A DNA stretch of 64,000 bases from Posidonia oceanica (lineage: Eukaryota; Streptophyta; Magnoliopsida; Alismatales; Posidoniaceae). Within the stretch, counting starts at the first letter, position 1, and every line of letters starts with the position of its first letter. The notes under the pieces were generated by a model. That model was given only the letters and a program-made list of their open reading frames with translations, had not been told where the DNA came from and ran no database searches. The translations under genes were made by a program, and so were the position numbers. Of this stretch, positions 31,601-42,426 are shown piece by piece. The stretch covers positions 10,186,001 through 10,250,000 of the forward strand of contig JAZBRS010000054.1 in NCBI GenBank assembly GCA_037176725.1, written 5' to 3'.

Positions 31601-33467
31601 CGGTGGCCTCAGAATGCCACGACGTCACCGTTCCCGTCTGCTCTACCTCTGGACAGCTCTGTAGTGCTCCGACGCCATCTTCAGTCATCTCCAGACCACG
31701 TCATCGCTCCCCGACGCAACCCAGACCTCCGCCGACCTCCGGGGAGCATCGCCGCCGCATCCGCGCCTCACCAGCCTCCCTCCTCCGCTCGCGATGGCCA
31801 CTGGTAGCCATCTGCTACAGTGGTCGCCGCTGCTAATGTCACTGTAGCTTTATTTTTCTTTACCTTGCTTTTTTGTTATAAAATTACATATCTGCCTTGC
31901 TTTCTTGCCTTATTGCTTTCCAGTCCTGCCTCTGTTTATCATTCATTTAAATTTGAATTAAAATCTTATGACATTGCATGAAAAACATAAAAAATCAGTT
32001 AATTGCATGTTAGTCCTTCTACAGTATTTCTCTTAAGTTCCAGCCCCCCAGTTTTTTATTATTGCATGTTAGTCCTCCAGTTAATAACCTGATTTAATGC
32101 TTGTATTTTACCTTAGAAATTGCATTTCTAGTTTCTATGGTTTTCCCTATTTGCAGTTTAGTCCTCTGATCTGTTAACTTAGGTATTTATTTTTCAATTT
32201 TCCTTACTGCATTGCACCATTTCCCTCATACTTCCTGATTTTTGCACATAAGTCCTTCATCATGCACAGCATACATTTAAATGCATATTTTGCTTATAAA
32301 ATTCCATTTTTGACCCTACATGATTTGAAAATTGCATATAGGTCCTCTGCCTGTCATTTAAATGCATATTTTGCTTATAAAATTGCATTTTTGACCCTAC
32401 ATGATTTGAAAATTGCATATAGGTCCTCTGCCTGTCATTTAAATGCATATTTTGTTTATAAAATTGCATTTTTGACCCTACATGCTTTGAAAATTACATA
32501 TAAGTCCTCTGCCTGTCATTTAAATGCATATTTTGCTTATAAAATTGCATTTTTGACCCTGCATGTTTTGAAAATTGCACATAGGTCCTCTGCATGCTTA
32601 TAAAAATCATTTAAATGCATATTTTGCTTATAAAATTGCATTTTAGACCCTGCATATTTGAAAAATTGCATGTAGGTCCCCTGTTTGCATTCCCAGACCA
32701 CTAAGACCACTGTTTTGCTGGAAAAATTGCATTTTTGACCCTGTTAACTTCAAATTGCATCCCAACTTACCATATGATTTCAAAACTTGTCCTGATGCAT
32801 GTCTATCTTAAAAAATTACATTTTGAACCCTGCATTTTGCAAAATTGCATTCATATCCTCCTTTTTTCAAAAACTTTGCATAAAAGCCCCTAGCTTTCCA
32901 AAATCCTTGCATTTAGACCCCCACTTTTTCAAAATTGCATATAAGTCCCCAGTTTTCTGAAAAATCATTCCTAAGTCTTTTCTTGCATTCTGCATGCATT
33001 GCATTCATGCATTCTTGCATTTGGCATCCTTTGCACACACTTAGGCATTCTTAGCTCCCATTCACATGAGAGGACCTGTTTTGCACACCCCTAGGACCTC
33101 CTGTACACCTAGATCCATTCTTCTCCCCTATTCTGGCCTCTCTGTCTTGAAGCTGGGATATCTTCAGATCCGGCCGTTGGATCTTCTCAACCAAGCTACC
33201 TGGACGACCCCGGCGGAGCGCTCTTTAGCGTGGACAATCAGATTTCAGATCAGGCTTCAGATTTCCAAGGTAAGTCCTTCTGAACCCTTGCACAGCATTA
33301 ATTAGCACACCATTTTCATTCCATGCATTGTTTTTGCTTTCTGATTTCTCGAGCATGTAGAATAGGACTTCCTCTTCTTATCTATCAACTTTGCTCCCTC
33401 TTTTCGTGTACTCCCAGTGCTTTGTGTTGCGTTTCACCTGGATTCACCATTAATTGCGACTTTCTTC
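28690..33467 (+). repeat. 3' LTR of element B, truncated
   Basis: Starts TGTTGACACCCC and follows the 5' LTR to TTTCTTC at 33467 (equivalent to 11795). It then switches abruptly to unrelated sequence. Differences from the 5' LTR are scattered substitutions and small indels, for example a short deletion near 29795 and an extra CCCTAAAA word near 30045. The start of this copy is closer to the family consensus than the 5' copy. Confidence 0.9.
32262..32670 (+). repeat. 81-bp tandem repeat in 3' LTR of element B
   Basis: Same array as at 10603-10990, also with five copies of the unit containing CATATTTTGCTTATAAAATT. Confidence 0.85.
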
Positions 33468-34405
33468 TGCAACGTAAATACACTTACTTGATGAAGATAA
33501 AAGCTTCCTCTGCAAAACCCGCAGCACCCTTATCACAGCTAGAGAAGTATCCTCCTTGATTACAGTAGTCTTACAAGTAGTATCTCTTTTGATCTCCCAA
33601 TAGAATTATCACTAGGAATCTCTTTTTGGCTAACTTGGGAGTATTCTCACTAAATAGGATCTTTGAGCTTAGAAAATGGGTAGTACAAGATAGTATAAGT
33701 GTTGGTATGTCCTAAGGGATCTTTAGAGGTCCTATTTATAGGTATAACAAGACCCAAAACTGTGTCTAACGAATAGCTCAATGTTTATAAACGACTAGTA
33801 TAAACGGTACACCGAAATCAATCAGTCGACCGAAAATTTCTAACGTTTGATTAAATCGGTATTCCGATTTGAAACGGTGTTCCGATATTAATCTTAGTTG
33901 TAGATTACACTGGCGGTGTACCGGTGGGATTCGGTGGTTTAGACACTTTCTAGATTTCGGTATTCCGATATAGATCGGTATTCCATTTTGGCTCAAGGGT
34001 CATATTTAAATGAATATTTCACTGTAGCCCTTTATCCCTGGATAACGGTATACCGGTGAGAATCGGTTTTTCGTTTCTGACCTAACTTCTAAACCTTTGG
34101 GATTTTCTAAGTGTTTTCCTTTGGTTTAGGTATAAATATTTTTGAGATGTCTTGGGAGATCTTTTTACATCCTTTCTTAGAGTACAATAATGAAGAAAAT
34201 TTTGCATACAAATTATTACAACATGAATGATATTGTCTTGATCTTTCTTCTTGTCTTCATGTAGTCTCTGATGTAGAATTCTCTTCTGCATTCCACGCTT
34301 TACTTGGTATACTTCAAGGATTGACTTTCCTCAGATATTCCATCTATCTTAAAATCAACTGAAGAGTATTTCCTCAAGTAATATCATTAGTTTCATTTGT
34401 TAACA
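33468..34405 (-). repeat. Copia-type LTR, likely SIRE/Maximus family
   Basis: On the minus strand it starts TGTTAACAAATGAAAC at 34405 and ends ACGTTGCA at 33468. A TATA box, TATAAATAGG, lies at 33740 down to 33731. The segment from 33800 to 34060 is dense in CGGT and ACCG words. It abuts the broken 3' LTR of element B, so its primer site is lost. Strand and type agree with the copia fragment at 4496-6998, and both may be remains of one element split by B. Confidence 0.55.
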
Positions 34406-34446
34406 TCAAAATTAAATATATCACAGATACTTTTCAACATAAAGGT

Positions 34447-34874
34447 CTACCACTCTCTGGCAAAAGGCTGTGTGGGGTATTTGGCCAGTGTTGTTGTGTC
34501 CTCCACGCCTACTTTAAGGGTACAAGATATACTAGTTGTTTGTGAGTACCCTGATGTCTTTCTTGAGGATTCACCTGGTATGCCGCCACATAGGGAGGTT
34601 GAGTTTCTGATTGAATTAGTGCCAGGGTCAGGCCCCATCTCAAAGGCTCCTTACAGAATGGCACCTGCTAAATTACGAGAGCTCAAGAACCAGTTGCAAG
34701 AGCTACTGGACAAGGGATTCATCAGGCCAAGTATGTCACCTTGGGGTGCGCCTGTCTTGTTCGTCAAGAAGAAGGATGGTTCACTCCGGTTGTGTATAGA
34801 TTACCAGATGTTGAACCAAATAACTATGAAGAACAAGTATCCATTGTCCAGAATAGATGATTTGTTTGAAAAGA
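34447..34874 (+). pseudogene. Ty3/gypsy reverse transcriptase N-terminal fragment, Tekay/Del-like
   Basis: The frame gives the segment before reverse transcriptase ([20 protein letters not shown]) and then [20 protein letters not shown] and [20 protein letters not shown], followed by [20 protein letters not shown]. This wording is typical of the Tekay/Del branch of chromoviruses. It ends after IDDLFEK, before the catalytic motifs, where sequence joins an LTR piece. The gag, protease and rest of pol are missing. Confidence 0.8.
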
Positions 34875-35650
34875 AAATGCATGGGTTTAGCAAAGGTTTT
34901 TAAAAGAGTTTTCAGGTGTTTTCTGTGTGTGGCGGACCAAGATACTAGAGGGGCGTGTCGATAGGATCAGGGGATGTGACGGCATTCCTGATTGGTTGGG
35001 CGTGTTGCCTAGGTTGAGGTCTTGAGACCAAGAAGCTGAGGTAAGTGCTCGTCGGATCTTGTAGGTATGATACTCCTTGATTGTCGTTCACAAGGCCGAG
35101 GTTGAGTTCCATGGATTGGGGATATCGACTGGACTTGGAGGTATGACACTCTGCTTGTTCCGGGTGCCGAGAACCCAGGGTACTGACTGTACATAGTGTA
35201 TCGTGGCAGCGGACATAAGGGGTATGAGACCTCTGAGTAGCTAGACGTGATACCCTAGTTAGTACGGGTACCGAGAGTGCTTGGTGTGGACTAAGCCTAG
35301 GGGTGAGGAGCCCTAGGGATTTGGAGCACTGAGTCAGGGCACCTAGAGGGCGTACTCTGTGGTGTCTTGCTGAGAGACAGGACTGGCCTTCCAGTGTGTG
35401 GTTGGCTTGTTGAGGCTTATTGGCCGAGACAGTTCACTCCTCCACAAGGTAGCCGACCATAGCAGTGCAGGGACACCGTGGTAGCACCTTGGTGGACTAC
35501 TTGTGGCTAGGTGTCATCGCTTGTGCCTAAGTGACGAACTTTTGTTTGTGTGTGTGGTTGTTTGTTGCTTCAGACCGCACCTGTGGGGGCGTAGGTCCTG
35601 CGCTTGTGAGCCGCATTGGTTTGGCTGAGCAGTGTCTCAGCGTTGGCTTT
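34875..35650 (+). repeat. LTR fragment of the Tekay-like family
   Basis: The plus strand matches the reverse complement of about 47100-48010 in the solo LTR, for example GTGATACCCTAGTTAGTACG here and GTGATACCCTAGTTGTTACG there. Both ends are undefined. It is in the same direction as the reverse transcriptase piece before it, but the join at 34874 is not a natural element boundary. Confidence 0.65.
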
Positions 35651-36280
35651 TTGTTTTGGTTTGTTGTGTTGTTGTATGTGTCTCATCTAATTAAATCATG
35701 CTTTTGTTTTTCTATTCATGTATTTGATAGTCTATCATGTGTTTCATATAAGCTATGCTTTTTAGAGTATAATTCTTTAGTTTGATTTTTGAGATTGAAA
35801 GGGAGAGAGAGAGTGAACTAGTTGATCATCATGTTAATTGCATAGTAAATTCAAAATCTTAGACTTTATCATATAATTTTAAGTATCAAAATCATCACGT
35901 TTTCTTTTATTTCACTAAATTCCAATTCCATCTTCATATCTTCCATCATAATTTGACAATTAGAATTAAAATCTAGAATTCACTATTCTCTGTGGGTTCG
36001 ACCCGTACTTGCATACGTACTACATAGTACGTCGTGCACTTACGGTTATTTAAAACATACACATCATCTACCAGCCGCTCCATTCTCTTAGGTGTACTAG
36101 CATGTTGTATGCGACTCGCTCGCTTGATCAAAGTATATGTAACTGAATCTGTGGCAGAGTTAATGATATGATATTTGCTTTTCACTATTGTCTCTAGGTA
36201 CTGTGTGTGCATGCTAGTTTCCTCTAGATAACCAAAAGTTGGATCATCAAGCATCGCCAAATTGTTGTTGATCTGCCTAC
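35651..36280. other. Retroelement remnant without coding content
   Basis: AT-rich, then a segment reading TGTGGGTTCGACCCGTACTT at 35992-36011 and GTGCACTTACGGTTA, wording common near LTR 3' ends in plants. It contains the near-perfect palindrome ACGTACTA-CA-TAGTACGT at 36015-36032. A short minus open frame (35973-36260) has no recognisable domain. Confidence 0.4.
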
Positions 36281-36631
36281 TAATCTAAATCTGACAAAAC
36301 ATCGCTGATGACTCGTGTTGGATACTCACGCGTGCGATATACGACAGAGTTATTTGGCAAATAGTCGCGTCGAATAATCACGCGAGCTCAAAACAGCTGG
36401 TTTGTCCGGTAGATGGTCGCACTTGACCATTGAAACGGTTAACTGTTGAACTGCCATCTCTATGTGTTAAGGCATCAGGTCCCCGAATTGTTCCTATGAC
36501 AGGTGCCTCTGTCGAGAAGTTGCTGCTGTGTCAGGCTGACTTTCATCTACTAGGTAGCTGTCGCACCTGTAGGGTGATCTCTACCCCTGATCTGCGGGCT
36601 ACATCAGGTTTGCTACGCTGGCATGTGCTCT
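36281..36631 (-). other. Left part of element C spacer, no gene
   Basis: Sequence between the retroelement remnant and the hAT insertion. It continues to the right of the hAT element at 39787 and most likely belongs to the 3' spacer of element C. No gene is seen. Confidence 0.4.
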
Positions 36632-36649
36632 GATAAGGGTAGACATGTA

Positions 36650-36850
36650 AAATGGGTCGGGCCGGCCCTGGGCATTCCGATCCAGCCCGTAATCCAACCT
36701 AGCTAAGCCCAGCCCACGTAATCAGTGGGTCGGGCCCACGTAATCCGTGGGTCGGGCCGATCTAGGCCCGTAACAGGCCCGGGCCAGGCCGAGCCCACGT
36801 ATTAGGCCCGTTGAAAAACACTCGGGCCGAGCCGAGCCAGCACGAGAAAA
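36650..36850. repeat. Subterminal GGCC-word cluster of the hAT element, left
   Basis: Dense GGGTCGGGCC, GGCCCG and GGGCCG words close to the left inverted repeat. A matching cluster sits near the right end (39640-39780). Such clusters are typical transposase-binding regions. Confidence 0.7.
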
Positions 36851-37384
36851 AAATAATAATAATAAACCAATAGTAGTCGTTGCCCAAGTGGGCAACGACT
36901 ACAAAAATGTGGCCGTTGGCAACGACTGCCAACGGCTATATATATAAATATATATATTTTTTCTCTCTTCTCTTCTCTTATCCTCTTTCTTTCTCTTCAT
37001 CATTTTTCTATAAATACCCTACCATATCTCCTTATATTTTCACACAACTCACTCTTCTCTCTTATTACAACACTCATAATTCTCTCACTCTCACAATTCT
37101 TCCACTCTCATAATTCTCCCAAATAGCCAATTCTCCCACATTGCAGACTCCGGTCTCCTATCTGCTACTCTGCTGATCTGCTCTACTATTCTCTACTACT
37201 ACAGTTCTACAAAAATTCTCTACTTCTAATCCCTCCAATTTCTCTACTCCTACTCCTTCCATTTTTGGATTTTGGGACTTTTGAGTTAAGGGTTTCATAC
37301 ATTAGTTATTACATCTGTTTTCTCTACTCTTAAATTCTCTAGTCATAATTTTCATCTGCTTTTTTCATACTTTAGATATTTATA

Positions 37385-39406
37385 ATGGAAAACATATGAA
37401 GCCATGATTATATCCCAACCCATGAGTCAGACCAGCCTCAACATCAAGACACCCCTATACAATCCACTAGCACAAAAAAACCTATGAAACAGAGTTTATG
37501 GGTTTGAGAACATGTTACCATAGACCTTACAGATGAAAGTAGATGCTATTGTAATTATTGTAGTTCGGGATACACTTGTCCTAGGAGTGGGGGTGTATGT
37601 CACATAGCTAGGCATTTACAAAAATGTATAACTGCACATAATAAAGAAGAAAATATAGATTTAAGGCAATCAAAATTACACATAGGTTCAGGTAGTTTAG
37701 TAAATTGGAAATATAATACAGAAGAAACAAAAGAACATTTAACAAAATATATAGTACAAGATGAACAACCATTGTCATTATCAGAAAATAAAAAATTTGA
37801 ATCTTGTGTACAAGATTGTCTTAATCCATAATTTAAAAGTCATTCTAGAAACACTACAAAAAATATTATTCATAAAACATTTAAAAAAGATAAACAAAAT
37901 AAAATGAGAATATTTTTTAGTTTATTATGTAAAGTATCATTAACTTGCGATGTTTGAACAGGTCCTAATAATTTTCCATATCTATGTTTAACTGCACATT
38001 GGATAGACATAGAGTGGAATTTACAAAAAGGATTAATAACTTTTAGAGTATTTGATCATCCACATATTGGTAAGGCTATAGCTAATATGTTAGAAGAAAT
38101 TACTAAAGAATTTCACTTATATTATAAAATTAATACAATATCTTTTGATAATGCTTCTAATAATAATATTGCCATAGATTTATTAAAAAGAAATGTAAAA
38201 CCAATATTAAATGGTGAAATCTTTCATTGTAGGTGTTGTTGTCACATATTAAATTTAATTGTACAAGATGGTATAGATTGCATTAGACCTTATATAGAAA
38301 GTATAAGAACAGCTATTTTGTTTATTCAAACATCACTAAAAAGATATCAAGAATTTAGACATTTATGTTCAGAAAATGGTTTAACACCTAAAAAATTTAA
38401 ATTAGATGTTCAACATGGATGGAACTTAACTTATGATATGTTAAGTTCAAGTATACCATATAGCCATTTAATTACAGCATTTTATAATGTAAAATCTAAT
38501 TATATGTTAAATGATGAAGATTGGCAAAATTCTCAAATAATTCATACTTTTTTAGAACCTTTTTATAATGCTACTAAACAATTATCTGGTCAATATTATC
38601 CTACTAGTAATCTAGTTTTAATTAATTTATTTAATATTACAAATATTTTTCAGCAATATAGAGAAGTGCCAAGTTTTGTAAACATTATTCAAGTAATGCA
38701 ACATAAATATAACAGTTATTGGGATGATCCTCCAATGTGGACATGTTTAGCAATAATTATGGATCCTAAGCATAGACTTGTTAATTGTATGATACTTATA
38801 GATGATATTTTTAGTAACATGAATAAAAGTAACTTAATAGAAGAATTTAATAATAAAATTAAGACTACTTTGTATACATTATTTGAAGAATATGTTAAAA
38901 TTTGTGGTGAAGGTAGTTCTAGTGCACCTAGATCTAGTACTGTAGGACCACATAGTAGTAGTAACAGTACTGGTGGTTCATTTTATAGTAGATTAAATAA
39001 GCAAAAGGAAAAATATGTAAAATCATCAACAAATAATGAATTAGAAAATTATTTAGAATATGAATTTACATTTAGTGAATCAGAATTGAATAACTTAGAT
39101 ATATTAAAGTGGTGGTCTAATACCGCAATTAGATTTCCTATAATTTCTAGAATGGCTAAAGAATGACTAACGATTCTGGCGTCTATCGTAGCGTTGGAGT
39201 CTGCATTTTCTACAGGTAAAAGAGTTTTAAGTGATAAAAGATGTAGATTATCAGAAAAGTCTATAGAAGCCACCGTGTGTTTGAAGAACTAGTACGATGT
39301 GGTTGATTGTCTTCAAAGATTCAACTTAAACAGTGATACTGGAGACGACGAGACGGCGTCAACTTCAATGGGCACGGGGACCGAAATGGGTTCTACACAT
39401 GGTTAA
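37385..39406 (+). pseudogene. hAT transposase with BED finger, six in-frame stops
   Basis: One frame of 674 codons without any shift. A BED zinc finger is at about codons 45-80 (CNYC, then CHIARHLQKC). Catalytic-core wording includes ISFDNASNNN (about codon 253), and the hAT dimerisation region near the end has ILKWWSNTAIRFPIISRMAK and ALESAFSTGKRVLSDKRCRL. Stops are at 37397, 37505, 37829, 37955, 39164 and 39290. Most replace expected Trp or Gln codons, as C-to-T or G-to-A changes would cause. The normal product is a nuclear cut-and-paste transposase. The longest stop-free part is 38087-39166. Confidence 0.9.
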
Positions 39407-39786
39407 GAACTTAAGATGTACTTTTTTAAATATTTATGAAAAAAAATTGTAAAGAGATGTAAAATTTTAAATATCAATATCAATATTTCAATTTTTTTTA
39501 TGTAATTTTCAAATTTTTTATGTAAAATTTTATATATCAATATCAAGCATTTATCTTATGTAATTTTCAATTTTTTTATGTATATATCAATATTTAATAA
39601 AAAAAATTTTAATTTTAATTTTTTTTTTAAATGGACCAAACAGACCAGCCTGGTCCATGGCCTGGTCCAGCCCGGTCCAACCGTGGGCCGTGCCGGGCCA
39701 GACAAATGCTTGATTCGGCCCAGCCCGGACCAAGCCCCGTCGGGTCTAAAAAAATTCGGGCCAGGCCAGCCCGTTCTACAAGTCTA

Positions 39787-40970
39787 GATAAGGAGACATG
39801 AGATGAATACTGATCTTGGCCGCAAGGAATCTATGCCGGCAGGGGTCTCTGCACACTTACGATACCAGAAGGCAGCTGACATGTCCCTGGTTGAAGTACT
39901 GACCCAGTGCATTCATCCAGAAAGCAGCTGACATGCCCCTAGCTGAAGGTAGCCTCCGCTAAGTTTCCAACCGACAAGGCGGCCGATATGTCCCTGGTTG
40001 AGAACTGAGTGAAAGCCTTGCAAAGTAGAAAGGGAGAGCAAAGAGGAATGCTTATCGCTAAAGGATGCGTGGATGATTTATGCAATTTCCTATTGCCCTC
40101 AGTATTTGGAATGCTTGGAATGCCTGCTGCAAAGGAGAGGAGTAGTCCTCGACTCATGAGACTCTACCTGGACTCTTAGACTATAGGTGGCTCTCCGGAA
40201 TGGGTGATATCTCGGAGGGTCGCTTGTTTGGTGGTGTGGTGGAACAGGCTCCATGCCAAACTCTCTGGGCCCTACACCTACTCTTTTGCATTTCCATTTT
40301 CTTTTCCTACCTCATAGGCGTACAAAGTTACTCTATCCCTGGCTTGGAGGTAAAAAAGGGTGCCTGGTTCAGTGCTGGGGAGCTGCTGCAAGGAAGGGGT
40401 GACTAGTCCCTATAAGATTTGTGGGCTTCCCAGGTGCATGCTTCGACTCAACTCCAAGGTAAGTCGTAGGGATAGGGTTATTCTGGTCGCTTCTCTCTCT
40501 AGGGCTGGCTTCTATCTGCGCCTTCTGTCTCCCTGTTTCTTTTGTGCCCTTGCGCTATGTATCTTTCTGGCTCACACTCTCACTCACACCCTAACATTTG
40601 TCTCCCTCTAGAGGCGTAGGTCCTAGGAGGAGTTTGGGCATTTCACTCTGCTCTCAATGGATGGTGGCTCCCTCACTTGGTAGGACATCTAGGTAATGTC
40701 AACTGAGGAGGAACAAACTCTTTCCAAAGTAGGCTAACTCTTCCGATTTTTGTCATCAGGCGATGATTATGCAAGGGCTAATGATGCTTTTATACTATGC
40801 ATGCGGTATGCTCCTTTATTTTGATCATGCGTGCTAGAGTGCGAAGCAGAGTATTGTAAAAGGAAACGTGAATGCAGAACTATGCAAAGAGTGCATGAAT
40901 GCGGAAAGAGACATGAATGCATGCGTGCAGAAGAAGAAGACTTTGCAACGCAAAGATATGAGCCCCCAAT
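39787..40970 (-). other. Post-integrase spacer of element C
   Basis: Non-coding. It includes three imperfect copies of a unit containing CAGCTGACATGTCCCTGGTT or its variants (39870-40000). A block at 40160-40330 matches the reverse strand of 24100-24300 in element B. Confidence 0.6.
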
Positions 40971-41039
40971 CACCCCCAGTCACTGGTAGTACTTCTTCAA
41001 GTAGCACGTGTTGACTAGTTCTGGCTGCTCAGTATAATC

Positions 41040-42260
41040 CATGTCCTCAAGTATGGCTGTTCCTCCAGAGAAGATCTACTTGATGATGTATGGGCCATGC
41101 CAGTTTGGCCTGAATTTGCCTCGGGCATCTAGGAGATGGATGACCCATAAGACTAGATCACCTGGCACAAAGTTCCTGGGCCTGACCTTCTTCTGATAGG
41201 CTCTGGTCGTCCACTTCTGATAGCACAGGGCATGGTGCATGGCCTGTAGTCTGTGCTCATCGATTAAGTTCAACTGGATGCTGCGGTCTTCGATCCATTC
41301 TGCCTCTTCCAGTTCAGCTTCTCTCAATATCCAGAGCGATGGGATCTCTACTTTGATGGGTAGAACCGCCTCCATGCCATATACAAGTGCTTACGGAGTT
41401 GCCCTTGTTGAGGTCTGGGCTAATGTTCTATAGGCCCACAGTGCAAATGTGAGCTTCTCATGCCAGTCCTTATGAGTATCTGCCATCTACTTCATGATCT
41501 TCGTAAGGTTCTTATTGACTGACTCAACTACGTCATTCATCATAGCCCGGTATGGAGAGGATCTGTGATGCTTGATCTTGTAGTTCTACAGGTAGTCCTC
41601 GATCCTCTTGGCTATAAAGTTCTTGCCGTTGTCGAAGATGATTGCATGGGGAACCCCATACCGGGCTATGATATTGTTCTTGATAAATTTCTCCGTCGCT
41701 GCGGTAGTGACTGTCTTGTATGAAGCTGCTTCCACCTACTTCGTGAAGTAGTCGATGGCCACCAGGATATAGCGATGACCATTTGATACTGCTCGGTGAA
41801 TGGCTCTGATGACGTCTATCCCCCAAGTAGAGAAGGACCATGGCGATGACATGTTATGCAGCTGCTGCGAGGGAGCATGGATGAAATTCCCATAAATCTG
41901 GCAATTATGACATCTACACACAAACTGACAGCAAGCTGCCTCCATGGTTGACCATAAATAACCTTGTAACATGATTTTCTTGGCCAGGAGTACTCCATTC
42001 ATGTGGGGTCTGCAAGTCCCGGTGTGGACCTACAACATTAGTGCGCCAGCCTCTCTCTTGTCCAGGCATCGTAGAAGCATCTTGTTGTATGATCTTCTGT
42101 ATAAGTGTCCTGCCTCTAGTACGTACTTTGACATTAGGCGTGCCATTGTCTTTCTATCAGCCACTGAGGCGCTGGATGGGAGTTTGCCAGATTCCAAGAA
42201 GACTTTGATATCGTAGTACCATGGTAACTCTCCTGCTGGATCCACTTCTTCTATACTCAT
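41040..42260 (-). pseudogene. Integrase of element C, fragmented
   Basis: The zinc-finger part (CRCHNCQIYGN) and the first catalytic Asp (WGIDVIRAIH) are in 42002-41736. The second Asp is present in FDNGKNF (codon 41633-41631), and the C-terminal part GDLVLWVIHLLDARGKFRPN is in 41375-41076. Stops and a frameshift separate the pieces. The copy is dead but keeps the Asp that element B has lost. The upstream part RRSYNKMLLRCLDK (42260-42030) shows a Lys where B has its TAG stop. Confidence 0.8.
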
Positions 42261-42426
42261 GCAGTGTGCAGGCTGCTCTACACGGGTAACCGATACATCA
42301 ACTGCATGGTCTTCTAGTATAGAGAGCTACGATGCTAAGGAAGCTAACACATCTGCATAGGCATTCTTGGCTCTGTTAATGAAAGAGAAGCGGATTTCTT
42401 CAAATTCTTCGATGAGCTTCTGTAGG

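Larger units (their letters stand above)
6999..33467 (+). mobile_element. Tat/Ogre-type Ty3/gypsy element B, nearly complete
   Basis: Landmarks in order are: 5' LTR 6999-13152, tRNA-Arg primer site 13155-13172, leader, gag, protease, reverse transcriptase, RNase H, a second archaeal-type RNase H, integrase, an extra sense ORF, hairpin tandem arrays, polypurine tract 28677-28685, and a 3' LTR starting at 28690 that breaks off at 33467. About 1.36 kb of the 3' LTR, matching 11796-13152, is missing. Very long LTRs, the tRNA-Arg primer, dual RNase H and 3' tandem repeats are hallmarks of the Tat/Ogre lineage. LTR copies differ by only a few percent by eye, so insertion was fairly recent, but gag and integrase frames are broken. 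Confidence 0.9.
36640..39786 (+). mobile_element. hAT DNA transposon, 3.15 kb
   Basis: Imperfect terminal inverted repeats: TAGACATGTAAAATGGG at the left and, read inward, TAGACTTGTAGAACGGG at the right. They are flanked by an 8-bp duplication, GATAAGGG (36632-36639) and GATAAGGA (39787-39794), differing at one base. Both subterminal regions are packed with GGGCCGG- and GGCCCG-like words (36650-36840 and 39640-39780), as in many hAT elements where transposase binds. The inside encodes a defective transposase. It lies within the spacer of element C. Confidence 0.9.
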
